Source of the DNA: Eucommia ulmoides
Lineage: Eukaryota; Streptophyta; Magnoliopsida; Garryales; Eucommiaceae
DNA length: 64,000 nucleotides
Direction: 5' to 3'
Assembly: GCA_016647705.1 (NCBI GenBank)
Contig: CM028335.1
Coordinates: forward strand, 5,534,579 to 5,598,578
In this document: piece by piece, positions 45,278 through 56,013 of the stretch
Layout of the letters: each line of letters opens with the position of its first letter
Position numbering within the stretch: the first letter of the stretch is position 1
Program-made: the position numbers and the translations under genes
Notes under the pieces: generated by a model
Databases searched by the model: none
What the model was told of the DNA's origin: nothing
Seen by the model: the letters and a program-made list of their open reading frames with translations, nothing else

Positions 45278-48078
45278 ATGGATCACGTTCGATTGTTATT
45301 GTATTGGGGTGGTAGAATATTGGAAGGTACGGAGTTCGGGGTTTGTTATAGTACATCAGTTGTAAAATCTTTGGTTGTCCGTAGGGAAACAAGCTTAAAT
45401 GAATTAATTGAGACGCTAAAATCATGTGTTCTTGAAGATGGGGTTACTGGAATTTTGAAACTAAAGTGTAGGATGCCGATGGCTCTTTTCGGGTCGAACT
45501 ATAAATATACCTTGTTTTCTATCGAGGATGACTCAGCATTAAACCAAGTGCTTGAGTTACCTCTTTATATACCCTCCCTTCTTGCTGTTGAAGTATATGT
45601 AGAGATAGAACGGGCATTTGATGATGGTCCAAATTTTTTTCCCCCAAGTGGTCATTTTACCAACTTAATGACCCAGAGTTTAAATCCGTACAGTACCCAA
45701 TCTGACGGACAATTTTTCGGCATCGTTCCCCAAGCAGTCCAATCTAATTACACCATCCCACCCCCTTACAGTCTAGAACAATATCATTCCCACAATACTC
45801 CTATGCTGCACCCCCAATTACTTGAGTCTAATTACACCGTCCCACTCCCCTATATTCCAGAGCAAGATCATTCTCATAGTATGATTGACCGTGGTCATGG
45901 CACCAGCTCTGCTCTTCCACATCCCCATTATTCACCGAGTAGTCCGCCGCAAGATAACATAAGTAATTATGGTGGTGACTTTGATACAATTGATAGTCGC
46001 GACGATGTGTCAGAAGAAGAGTTCGATGCGGATTTAGCGTTTCAGCCAGACGAAGATGTAGATACTGGGCCTAGCGGGCAAGGGGGTGAAAATCAGCAAT
46101 TGGAGTTAGACAATGTAATTTCATTTTTCAATAACTTGGAATGGGGTGACGACGATGACTTGGCGAAATATGAGCCGAAGTTGCGGAAGAATTTTTGGAC
46201 ACCGGAGATGGACGAATTCCGTACTGGTATGGTCTTTAAGGACAAGGAACATCTCCAGCAGGCCGTCAAATTTTACCACTTGAAAAAGAACAAAGAGTTT
46301 TATGTCTCGCAAACGAACAAGAAGCTCTGGTCGATTAATTGTTCGCATGGATGCGATTGGAGGTTGCGGGCGGGGAGGAAAAAAAGTCACGGTATGTTTG
46401 AGATTACACAGTATGAGGGGCAACACACATGTTTCTATAATCATACTGCTGTAGATCATAAAAATTTGGATTCTGCACTCATTTCGAACCTAATACTTGG
46501 ACAAGTAGAACAGGATCCAGAATTGAAGATTGGCGTCATTGTGGCTTACGTGAAGGAGGCTCATGGATACACTATCTCCTATAGAAAAGCTTGGTTGGCT
46601 AGATCTAAAGCCATTGAGACCTTGTTCGGAGATTGGGATGAATCATACCGGAAGTTACCGAAATTTATGGTCGCGTTGCAGCACTACAATGCAGGTACGA
46701 TTGTCGAGTGGCGCACTGTGTCGACTGATATGCCTGACTATAGGATGTTCGACATGGTATTTTGGGCATTCAAAGCTTCAGTCGACGGATGGCGTTATTG
46801 TCGCCCTGTAATCACCATTGACGGGACCCATTTGTATGGTAAATATGATGGAAATATTTTAATCGCCATAGGAATGACGTCGTCCAACAAGTGCTACCCA
46901 ATGGCTTTTGCAGTCGTACCGACGGAGGATTACCGATGTTGGCGCTGGTTCATCTACATGCTTAAGCGTCATATTATCGGTGATCGTCCTGAGGTTACAT
47001 TGATATCTGATAGACACGCCGGCATTATTAGTGCAGTTGACAATATTTGGCTTAATCAACATAACGAGTCCCTCCGATATCATCGATTTTGTTTGCGGCA
47101 CCTTTGTAGCAATTTCAATAAGATTGCTAAAAATCAGCATCTCAAAGATCTTGCTTGGAATGCAGGTGCTGCAACACAAATTCGAAAATACGATGCTATC
47201 ATGGAAGAGATCAAAAAGATTGATGTTCAGGCGCATGCATGGTTGAGCAATCATGCACCTTACAAATGGACCAGAGCACACGACAATGGTAAGCGTTGGG
47301 GAGTCATGACGACCAATTATGCAGAGGTATTTAACAATTGTTTAAAGGGTGCAAGAAATGTTCCAATAACTGCAGCCGTCAAGATTACGTTCTACAGGAT
47401 GGTTAAATACTTTGATATTGGTCGACAACAAGCTTTAAAGGACTCAGCTGACGGTTACGTATATGCTAAACACGTCGTTGATAAAATACAGAAATCTCAA
47501 GCCAAGTCTAAAACATACGAGATTCAAATATTCAATCGGTAATTTAGTATTCATTATTATTTTTTCACGTTACATATAATTGTTACGACATAATTTAACA
47601 ACTAAATATTTTTTTTTCTAGAGAGAATATGATCTTCCATGTGAAAACTAGGAAGACCCTTACTGGGGGCTTGATTCCTCATGAAGTCACACTAGGAGAT
47701 AACCCTGATTGCACATGTGGGAAGTTTAAAATTTGGCGATATCCGTGCTCCCATATGCTTGCGGCCACGGAGTATAGTGGAGTTAATGCATTCCGCTATA
47801 TTGCTGCTGAGTATACAATGACAAACCAATTGATGGCATGGGAGTCTTCGTTTAGGCCGATTCTTCATGAGGACTACTGGCCAGAGACCAATTTTCCGAA
47901 CCTCATTCCAGACCATGATAGACTTCGAGTTGTGCATCGTGGTCGACCCAATTCCACTCGCATTCAAAACGAGATGGATCAGTCGCGCAGAACAATGACA
48001 AATCGTTGCGGTTTATGTTCCCAAACTGGACATGATAGGCGAAAATGTCCATCCCGACCCCGCCATACACCCAATTGA
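45278..48078 (+). CDS. MULE transposase (mudrA-like), 905 aa, two exons, open
   Basis: The enzyme binds the TIRs and excises/inserts the element. Exons 45278-47538 and 47622-48078 join across a GT-AG intron (codon CG|A) into 906 codons with the stop. Domains: N-terminal PB1-like region (1-112); acidic/proline-rich linker (113-300); MuDR-type DNA-binding domain with zinc ligands in CSHGC and HTC (about 305-480); MULE DDE domain with D515 (ITIDGTHLYG), D578 (LISDRHAG), the CLRH motif (605-608) and E683 (NYAEVFNN); SWIM finger C784, C786, C796, H798; C-terminal zinc knuckle CGLCSQTGHDRRKC. All catalytic and zinc residues are present and the length is normal for autonomous MULEs. A splice acceptor just before the ATG fits the TIR leader exon. 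Confidence 0.94.
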
Positions 48079-48233
48079 TCTTATCGGTTTATTGTAATGA
48101 ATGTTTATGCTATTTTTTTTTGTTATGTCAACTGTTATGTATTATAAATTCTATGCACTTGTTGCGCATATTGCCTTTATAATGAATCTTATATTTTGTT
48201 TATAAATATGATTAAATTTTAATTTCGTACTAA
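48033..48233 (+). repeat. Inverted duplication, left copy (transposase 3' end plus downstream)
   Basis: This segment, from the zinc-knuckle codons through the 3' flank to tttcgtactaa, is repeated in reverse at 52355-52557. It carries TATAAATA at 48201-48208, placed 43 bp before the ATG of the next ORF. Confidence 0.92.
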
Positions 48234-48250
48234 AATTAAAAGGATTGAAA

Positions 48251-48685
48251 ATGTACACGGTGAGAGATTTGTATCGTTCAATGGGACGTAACTGGCTTTT
48301 GGAAGACGAATTCTCATACTCTTTAGATCCAAGAGTTCGTTACTCTTCACGGTCGGTTGCAAGGATGCGGGAGGAATACACTTATCGTGTCAACCAATCA
48401 GAGGTTATGGTGGACGGATGCAGGCAATATAATATTCCAATAGTGCATCAATTGGCCAGAACAATGCCAACAGACACGCCGCATAATCTTCAAATGGCGT
48501 TGCATCGCTACCGTGAAGAAAATAACCGAATGCAAATTCGAATTTTTCGACATGAGCTTAAAACGACGGCACGTGAGCGTCTTGAACAAGGTTTGTTCGC
48601 CGAATCGCGTACTTACATGAGACATGCAAAGAGTCCTCAATATCAGTCAGATATTGAAATGTCTGATGATGAGAGTAATGTTTAA
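48251..48685 (+). CDS. MULE accessory ORF C, 144 aa, unknown function, paralogue of ORF D
   Basis: I do not recognise this protein. It starts at ATG 48251 (MYTVRDLYRSMG), 173 bp after the transposase stop and on the same strand, with TATAAATA 43 bp upstream. It is hydrophilic and Arg-rich, with no signal peptide or membrane segment. A central motif REEYTYRVNQSE is followed by a helical, heptad-like region HRYREENNRMQIRIFRHEL and an acidic tail (SDIEMSDDESNV). ORF D has the same arrangement (RQEWEYRVNESN, RLENNRMLLRRN, acidic end), so the two are diverged duplicates. Lack of stops in both suggests they are kept. They might be DNA- or protein-binding helpers of the transposase; that is a guess. 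Confidence 0.68.
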   Translation: MYTVRDLYRSMGRNWLLEDEFSYSLDPRVRYSSRSVARMREEYTYRVNQSEVMVDGCRQYNIPIVHQLARTMPTDTPHNLQMALHRYREENNRMQIRIFRHELKTTARERLEQGLFAESRTYMRHAKSPQYQSDIEMSDDESNV

Positions 48686-48972
48686 TGAAGTAACGTTGGT
48701 GAATTGTAGTTTAATTATGTATTTCCTTTGAAATCTAATGTATCATTTCTACGTTAAATTATAATAACGTTACTTCTCCCAAACAACTGACTTTTTCTCT
48801 TTCAATTGATAGGTGATGTTGGGTTAGTTTTTTTTTTAATTTAAGGCTCGTATACATAAGTTATAAAACATAATTTTTCATTAATTATCTTTTTAAAAAA
48901 CTAATTTTTTTGTGAACTCTTAATTTGCAGTATAATATTTGTAAAGAAACTGTTCAGCCTATAATTTTCGTA

Positions 48973-49479
48973 ATGTCTTCACATATTAATTCAAGTGAAG
49001 AAAGTTCATATGGTTTTTCAAGTGAGGAGAACTCATATGGTGTTTGGGGTTGGCATGGACCGTGGGATCACCAAAGATGTTGGGTTTTAAAACCATATTA
49101 TGATGATTACTGGAGTGATCAAGAGACCAACCCGATAGAGTATCGCGTCGGTCTACGCCAAGAATGGGAATACAGGGTGAATGAGTCTAACAACCTTGTA
49201 TTTTGTTTGAGAAATCTTAATGCACCAGTTCCGCATCGTCGAAGTCTTCAGATGCCTCGACGATGTATAATTGATGACACAACCGAGATTGAAGATGCTA
49301 TTACACGAATTCGCCTGGAGAATAATCGAATGTTGTTGCGCAGAAATAGATATTATCTACTACAACTAGCCAATGAAATGGCTGCCGCAAGCAACAGAGC
49401 ACTCTCTCCAAACGAATACCATAACGTGATAAATAACAATGAATATTTGTCTGAGGGGTACATGTCGAATGAAGAATAA
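48973..49479 (+). CDS. MULE accessory ORF D, 168 aa, unknown function, paralogue of ORF C
   Basis: The first ATG is at 48973 (MSSHINSSEESSYGF). A splice-acceptor-like tttgcag ends at 48930, so a 5' UTR exon upstream is possible. The protein has a Ser/Glu-rich start, an aromatic stretch YGVWGWHGPWDHQRCW, then RQEWEYRVNESNNL, a helical RIRLENNRMLLRRNRYYLLQL segment and an acidic end. The order of motifs matches ORF C. No known domain is recognised. It lies 287 bp downstream of ORF C and ends 439 bp before the convergent PMD stop. Confidence 0.68.
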   Translation: MSSHINSSEESSYGFSSEENSYGVWGWHGPWDHQRCWVLKPYYDDYWSDQETNPIEYRVGLRQEWEYRVNESNNLVFCLRNLNAPVPHRRSLQMPRRCIIDDTTEIEDAITRIRLENNRMLLRRNRYYLLQLANEMAAASNRALSPNEYHNVINNNEYLSEGYMSNEE

Positions 49480-49917
49480 TTAATTTTTTGCTCTGGTATT
49501 TTATTTTGGAGTGTTTTTATTGTCACTATTTTTATGATATTATGTACTGTATTTCTTATATACTGTCTTTGTTATGAGTTTTGTAACAAATATCGTTAAA
49601 TTTGTTTCCGTCTATGTAATATTTTTTTAATATAATATTTATGATTATTTTAACTTTAATCGCCTTTAATATTATACCGTTACGAGTTGTTTTGCCTTTT
49701 TAAGAATCTTTCCGGAATGTTAGACACATTGCTCGATCTCTCATTCAAATTCTGTATCTATTTGCGAAGCAATATATACGGTACATCAACAACTTTCTAA
49801 ATCTCCAGACGTTACAAAAAAATGTATTTACTAACTACATAAATTACTATATAACTATATATTTACAAAAAAAATGTATTTACATTTCTATAACTAAACT
49901 ATCAACTACATAACTAA
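49480..49917. other. Convergent intergenic region of the MULE
   Basis: AT-rich sequence between the ends of ORF D (plus) and the PMD gene (minus). It should hold the poly(A) regions of both transcription units; no gene is seen. Confidence 0.6.
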
Positions 49918-52316
49918 TTATGTACCGCAAGGCCTCCGACGGACGTTCCTCCGCCCTCGTCGTTGTGCAACAGGAGGTTCCTCAGCCTCCTCATGAACTT
50001 GTGTAACTTGTCCGAAGTTCGTGAACGCCTGATGCATACTCCCCGGGATAGCATCGACGTCGTCCTCGAACCACGGCACCGGCGACACTTGTCTTTGCAA
50101 TCTTGTGGGTTCGGCAAATGCCACCGGAGGAATGACGCCTGAAGTTGAAATAAATTCATCCATCTCCGGAGTGACGAATGACGATGACGGGTGTGTACCT
50201 AGCTGCGATGCGTAATGCGAATAAGGGTCATGCATCTGGTACACGTTGGATGGCCCAGCATCGTCACCCATGCCGTACGAACTAGATGATACGGCATGAG
50301 CGCCCATGCCGTACGTACTAGATGATCCGGCATAAGCGCCCATGCCGTACGATGTAGAAGGTTCGGCATCGCCCACACTACCTGGACGATAGGCATCAGA
50401 AGTCCATGGCTGAGGAGAAGGCTGAGGAGCAGCCTGAGGAGATGAAGGAACGTCAGCTGCCACATGGCGTGGTACTCCTCGATACATCCTCCCAATGGTG
50501 CCATCATTGATGGCATGAGCCAGCTCGATACCCGATTCTGCAGTACCGGACCGTAGGGTTAGATCACTCAAGCGTATCAAGTTTGATACCTCCGTATCCT
50601 ACGAAACACATAAATTGGTTTAATTAATACATGAATAATAACAACATAATCTAACTCATATAACTAAACAGATGGTACAGTCAATGTGATCATACATCTA
50701 ATCCCAGTCGTCCTCCTATTGGTAGATACCCAAATTGAGGTTGATACGCCGGGTTGACCAAAAATCTTCGTGTGATTCGCCAATACCAATCTATGTATTC
50801 TTGGTCAACCCCTATCCCTTGCTCAAAATTGGCGACATCTGGTGCTTGCCGATTATTCCACGCAACTATATGTGCATGGTGATGGTCAGCCCAGTTTGCA
50901 CGGAAGTATCCTCGCCGAGTAATTTTGTGCAAGTTCCTGTCCCACATTACCGGTTCAGGAACCCCTTGGCGATAACCAAACTGTCGTAGCACGCGGAGGG
51001 GATACGTGTACTCGACAATCTCATAGCATATTAGGGGCAACTTTGCCATCCAAATATCTTCTCCATCTTTAGTATATGGAGGCAAAGTCGGCAAGGTATA
51101 GGGCATCCAAATGACCTGTAAAATAAAATATAAACAAACAAATAAAAAAATTAAAATTTCGATATAAGTAAATAAATAACCTCGTCATTCTTCAAACGAT
51201 CTAACTGATCGCGATACACCACCAAAATATGCATCGGCAAATTATCCAAATTAAATTGAAGAGTCCACCTGTACACCAAAAATATAAATCATAAGTTTAA
51301 TATCCATAAATAAATATCTATTACATGATAAATGAAATTAAAAATAAAATACTAATTACTTACCAATAACCCCTCGGAGCAGCTGGGAACTTCAAGTCGC
51401 CGCCGTAGTCGAGCTCTCCGAATGATATATTATAGTCGGGGAGAGGGACTACTTCAGGCCGAAGCCTTGGAAATCGCTCCCAAGCCCAACACTCCAACAA
51501 AAATAGGCACCCGGCAATGTGTTTCGTGTTGGGCTTCGTCGCCTTACAGAGCTCGCGGTAGAGGATCGCTAGGGTCGCACTGCCCCAGCTATACTTGACG
51601 AAAGGTGCCAAGTCACGCAGCAGTAGGAGGTAGGCTAACTTAACTCTGTTGTGTGATTTATCAGAAAACAACATCTCACCAAGCATAAGCAAGCAATATG
51701 CACGTGCGTAGCAATGCATAACCTCCTCGTCGGCCTCGTCAGGAACTATAGCAAAGGTATCCCGTAACCACTTCAGCGTCAAAGACCCATTCCTAATCTT
51801 ATCCACTGGTGGTTGCACTCCGAGTAGCTCACCGCAGAGTCTCTGCCAGACGGTATCCTCATGCGAGTCATCATTCTGGATAACTGGCAACCCATGCACG
51901 GGTAACCCCAATAAGACGGTCACGTCCTGCAATGTGACAGTCATCTCCCCGACGGGTAGATGGAAAGTGTGCGTCTCCGGACGCCATCTCTCTACCAACG
52001 CGGTTATGAGGGCCCTATCTAACCGCTTCGGCCACAACCTAAATGGGCCGTACAAACCAACTGATTCTATTAACTGTATAACTCTAGGGGGGACATTTTC
52101 TCTCCATTCCCCTACATCGTGTCCAACACAGTCAAAAGTATTGATATCCTGAAACATTTAATAAGACATAATAAATAACATTAAAAAATTAAAAAACTTA
52201 AATAAAAAAAAAACAAATGCAATAACCTAAATGTTTACCTGCGCTAACCAAACTAGTTCGGACCTGTGCTGTCCCTGTTGGTGTAGAACTGAAGTATCTT
52301 CAGGCCCAGGATGCAT
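49918..52316 (-). CDS. Plant mobile domain (PMD) protein encoded by the MULE, 683 aa, five exons, open
   Basis: Exons on the minus strand are 52239-52316, 51364-52148, 51181-51268, 50696-51115 and 49918-50598; all junctions are GT-AG and the sum (2,052 bp) is one frame to TAA. It begins MHPGPEDTSVLHQQ and HRSELVW, then ERWRPETHTFHLPVGEMTV (79-97) and LLGLPVHGLPV, the PMD hallmark of the MAIN/MAIL and 'phosphatase 7 long form homolog' proteins. The domain goes on through RVLRQFGYRQGVPEP and WYWRITRRF. The last exon adds three YGMGAxAxSSS-like repeats and a basic RRGRRNVRRRP end. PMD proteins act in nuclear gene silencing and meristem upkeep in Arabidopsis, and many are borne by transposons. 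Here it lies opposite the transposase, as mudrB does in MuDR. A splice acceptor (TTTCAG) two bases before the ATG fits a TIR leader exon. Confidence 0.92.
50270..50370 (-). repeat. Triplicated 42-51 bp coding repeat in the PMD last exon
   Basis: Three copies of a unit like gcccatgccgtacgaactagatgat encode YGMGAYAGSSS, YGMGAHAVSSS and YGMGDDAGPS in frame. Such repeats can expand and contract by replication slippage. Confidence 0.85.
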
Positions 52317-52354
52317 AGCTGAAATTTTTTCCCACAACACTCGTGGTAAATTTG

Positions 52355-52557
52355 TTAGTACGAAATTAAAATTTAATCATATTTATAAACAAAATATAAG
52401 ATTCATTATAAAGAAATGTGCGCGACAAGTGCATAAAATTTATAATACATAAAAGTTGACATAACAAAAAAATAAAGTAGCATAAACATTCATTACAATA
52501 AACCGACAAGATCAATTGGGTGCAAGGCAGGGTCGGGATGGACATTTTCGCCTATCA
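52355..52557 (-). repeat. Inverted duplication, right copy, upstream of the PMD gene
   Basis: Reverse complement of 48033-48233 with few differences. On the minus strand it joins the TIR array directly to the codons after the zinc-knuckle histidine of the transposase, then runs 3' to tttcgtactaa, 39 bp before the PMD ATG. TATAAATA lies at 52380-52387, 64 bp upstream of that ATG. Confidence 0.92.
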
Positions 52558-55330
52558 AAATTTAATAACTAAATTAACAAATTAAACAAATAATAGGTAT
52601 TTAAATTTTATATTTTTCTAATTGTCAAATTTTCAGGGGCCAAAGTGTATATTTTTAATTAAATAGCTAAATTAGAAAATTAAACTAACTAAAAATGTAA
52701 TATGTTGATTTATATTTTCCTACACATGTGAAAGGGGCGAAAGTGTAATTTTTAATTTAACAACTAAATTAAACAAATAATAGGTATTTTAATTTTATAT
52801 TTTTCTAATTATCAAAATTTAAGGGGCCAAAGTGTATATTTTTAATTAAATAGCTAAATTAAAAAATAAAACTAACTAAAAGTGTAATTTTTAATTTAAC
52901 AACTAAATTAACAAATTAAATAAATACATTTTAAATTAAATAACAAAATTCAAAAATGAAACTAACTAACAATTTATTTTAAAATAATAGGTTGAAATTT
53001 TATATTTTTGTAATTGAAAAAATTTCAGGGGCCAAAGTGTATATTTTTCTACACATGTGAAAAGGGCGAAAGTGTAATTTTTAATTTAACAACTAAATTA
53101 ACAAATTAAATAAATACATTTTAAATTAAATAACGAAATTAAAAAATGAAACTAACTAATAATTTATTTTAAAACAATAGGTTGATATTTAATATTTTTC
53201 TAATTGAAAAAATTTCAAGGGCCAAAGTGTATATTTTCGTATACATGTGAAAGGGGCGAAAGTGTAATTTTTAATTTAACAACTAAATTAACAAATTAAA
53301 TAAATACATTTTAAATTAAATAACGAAATTAAAAAATGAAACTAACTAATAATTTATTTTAAAACAATAGGTTGATATTTAATATTTTTCTAATTGAAAA
53401 AATTTCAAGGGCCAAAGTGTATATTTTCGTACACATGTGAAAGGGGCGAAAGTGTAATTTTTAATTTAACAACTAAATTAACAAATTAAATAAATACATT
53501 TTAAATTAAATAACAAAATTAAAAAATGAAACTAACTAACAATTTATTTTAAAACAATAGGTTGAATATTTAATATTTTTCTAATTGAAAAAATTTCAAG
53601 GGCCAAAGTATATATTTTCGTACACATGTGAAAGGGGCGAAAGTGTAATTTTTAATTTAACAACTAAATTAAACAAATAATAGGTATTTTAATTTTATAT
53701 TTTTCTAATTATCAAAATTTAAGGGGCCAAAGTGTATATTTTTAATTAAATAGCTAAATTAAAAAATTAAACTAACTAAAAATGTAATATGTTGATTTAT
53801 ATTTTCGTACACATGTGAACGGGGTGAAAGTGTAATTTTTAATTTAACAACTAAATTAACAAATTAAATAAATACATTTTAAATTAAATAACGAAATTAA
53901 AAAATGAAATTAACTAATAATTTATTTTAAAACAATAGGTTGAATATTTAATATTTTTCTAATTGAAAAAATTTCAAGGGCCAAAGTGTATATTTTTCTA
54001 CACATGTGAACGGGACGAAAGTATAATTTTTAATTTAACAACTAAATTAAACAAATAATAGGTATTTTAATTTTATATTTTTTTAATTATCAAAATTTAA
54101 GGGGCCAAAGTGTATATTTTTAATTAAATAGCTAAATTAAAAAATTAAACTAACTAAAAATGTAATATGTTGATTTATATTTTCGTACACATGTGAAAGG
54201 GGCGAAAGTGTAATTTTTAATTTAACAACTAAATTAACAAATTAAATAAATACATTTTAAATTAAATAACAAAATTAAAAAATGAAACTAACTAACAATT
54301 TATTTTAAAACAATAGGTTGAATATTTAATATTTTTCTAATTGAAAAAATTTTAAGGGCCAAAGTATATATTTTCGTACACATGTGAAAGGGGCGAAAGT
54401 GTAATTTTTAATTTAACAACTAAATTAAACAAATAATAGGTATTTTAATTTTATATTTTTTTAATTATCAAAATTTAAGGGGCCAAAGTGTATATTTTTA
54501 ATTAAATAGCTAAATTAAAAAATTAAACTAACTAAAAATGTAATATGTTGATTTATATTTTCGTACACATGTGAAAGGGGCGAAAGTGTAATTTTTAATT
54601 TAACAACTAAATTAACAAATTAAACAAAATAATAGGTATTTTAATTTTATATTTTTCTAATTATCAAAATTTCAGGGGCCAAAGTGTATTTTTAATAAAA
54701 TAGCTAAATTAGAAAATTAAACTGACTAAAAATGTAATATGTTGATTTATATTTTCGTACACATGGGGCGAAAGTGTAATTTTTAATTTAACAACTAAAT
54801 TAATAAATTAAATAAATACATTTTAAATTAAATAACAAAATTCAAAAATGAAACTAACTAACAATTTATTTTAAAACGTTAGGTTGAAAATTTTATATTT
54901 TTGTAATTGAAAAAATTTCAGGGGTCAAAGTGTATATTTTTCTACATATGTGAAAGGAGACAAAGTGTAATTTTTAATTTAACAACTAAATTAACAAATT
55001 AAACTAACCAACTAATTAAACAACTAAACCAACAAATTAAATTAACAAAACAAACAAACTAACTAATAATTTATTTTAAAATAATATATTAAAAATTTAT
55101 ATTTTTCTAGTTGTTAAACTTTTAGGGGTCAAAGTGCATATTTTTTTTAATTAAATAGCTAGAGTAAAAAATTAAACTAACTAACTAACATTTTTTTTAA
55201 AATAATATATTATTTTATATTTTCTTAAACATGTGAAAATGGTCAAAGTATAATTTTTACTTCAACAATTAAATTAACCAACTAACTAATAAATAAAGGT
55301 AAAAAATATACTAATTAAATTAACAAATAA
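52558..55330. repeat. Right TIR tandem array, about 189-bp period
   Basis: Inverted relatives of the left array units (ggggccaaagtgtatattttt and cacatgtgaaaggggcgaaag blocks) repeat about fourteen times. The order of the two unit types differs from the left side, so the arrays have been rearranged since the TIRs were last identical. Confidence 0.88.
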
Positions 55331-55358
55331 ATTAAAAAAACGTTAAAAATATACTAAC

Positions 55359-55492
55359 TTGTGAATAGAGGAGTAGAAGTCTGAATAGAAGTAGTATAAC
55401 TAGAACAAAAAATATCAAAATGAAGAACAAATGAGAGAAGGAGGAAATGAAGAAATGTGAATTTTAATGAAATCCGGCAAGTGATATTTATA
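55359..55492 (-). promoter_or_regulatory. Right TIR promoter and non-coding first exon of the PMD gene
   Basis: TATAAATA at 55485-55492 (minus strand), a leader nearly identical to the left one, and a donor cacaa|gttagt at 55359/55358. The last exon base is A here and G in the left TIR, so this donor may be weaker. Acceptor candidate: TTTCAG just before the PMD ATG (52319). The resulting intron would be about 3.0 kb. Confidence 0.6.
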
Positions 55493-55580
55493 GGCGAAGT
55501 TGTGCACATATACCGAGATTTCAAAAATTCAAAAATTCAAATTCAAATTCAAAAGGGAGAGGGGAAAGGGAGGGGGGAAA

Positions 55581-55922
55581 GAAGGCAGCCTAAAGGCTGC
55601 CTTCTTTGCAGCTTTGGCCGGTCAAACGACCGGCCAAAGCAAACGGCGACCAGCCGTGGTAACGGCTGGTCGCCGTTTGTTGATCCCGCCCTTCACAAGG
55701 GCGGGATCATATTTTTAATAAAAAAAAAAATTTCATTTGATCCCGCCCTTGTGAAGGGCGGGATCAAATAAAAAAAAAAAAAAAAATTTATTGATCCCGC
55801 CCTTCGTAAGGGCGGGATCAAATTAAATTAATTTTTTTTGATCCCGCTGTTCACAAGCGCGGGATCAAAAAAAAAAAAAAAAAAAAAAAAAAAATTCGAT
55901 TTCGCCCTTCACAAGGGCGAAA
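55581..55922. repeat. Ordered array of eight hairpins, right TIR
   Basis: Mirror set: H8' 55581-55604, H7' 55611-55640, H6' 55641-55678, H5' 55682-55708, H4' 55739-55765, H3' near 55793-55819, H2' 55839-55865, H1' 55898-55922. Stems H1-H7 are identical to those on the left, including the two mismatches of H2. Differences fall in the loops of H3, H5, H6 and H8 and in the poly-A/T spacers. Confidence 0.95.
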
Positions 55923-56013
55923 TGCATTACTACGGTAAATAAGTTAAAAACTATTTTCATTCAATAATTTTTTTTTTTTTAATATTTAATAGGTAAACAA
56001 CTCATTTTTCCAA

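Larger units (their letters stand above)
42040..56003 (+). mobile_element. MULE: 14-kb Mutator-like element with two convergent genes (transposase and PMD) and kilobase TIRs
   Basis: Starts GAGTTGTTTACCTATTAAAT and ends with its complement, between perfect 10-bp duplications atttttccaa (42030-42039 and 56004-56013). It separates integrase from reverse transcriptase of Copia-1. TIRs are about 2,960 bp (left) and 3,446 bp (right). The interior has an open transposase on the plus strand, two small plus-strand ORFs, and a five-exon PMD gene on the minus strand running toward them. Intact genes, an exact TSD and well-matched TIRs set against the ruined Copia-1 host mark it as young and possibly able to transpose. 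Confidence 0.93.
52558..56003. repeat. MULE right TIR
   Basis: Mirror of the left TIR: tandem array (52558 to about 55330), leader exon and TATA (55359-55492), hairpins (55581-55922) and terminal GAGTTGTTTACC on the minus strand. It is about 490 bp longer than the left, mainly through extra array units. Confidence 0.88.

Noticed and set aside
46121-47281. Minus-strand frames of 112 and 140 aa in the transposase region
   Set aside because: Shadows of the long, domain-supported plus-strand transposase exon.
50199-50516. 105-aa minus-strand frame in the PMD last exon
   Set aside because: Alternative frame of the repeat-rich last exon; the spliced PMD frame explains the region.
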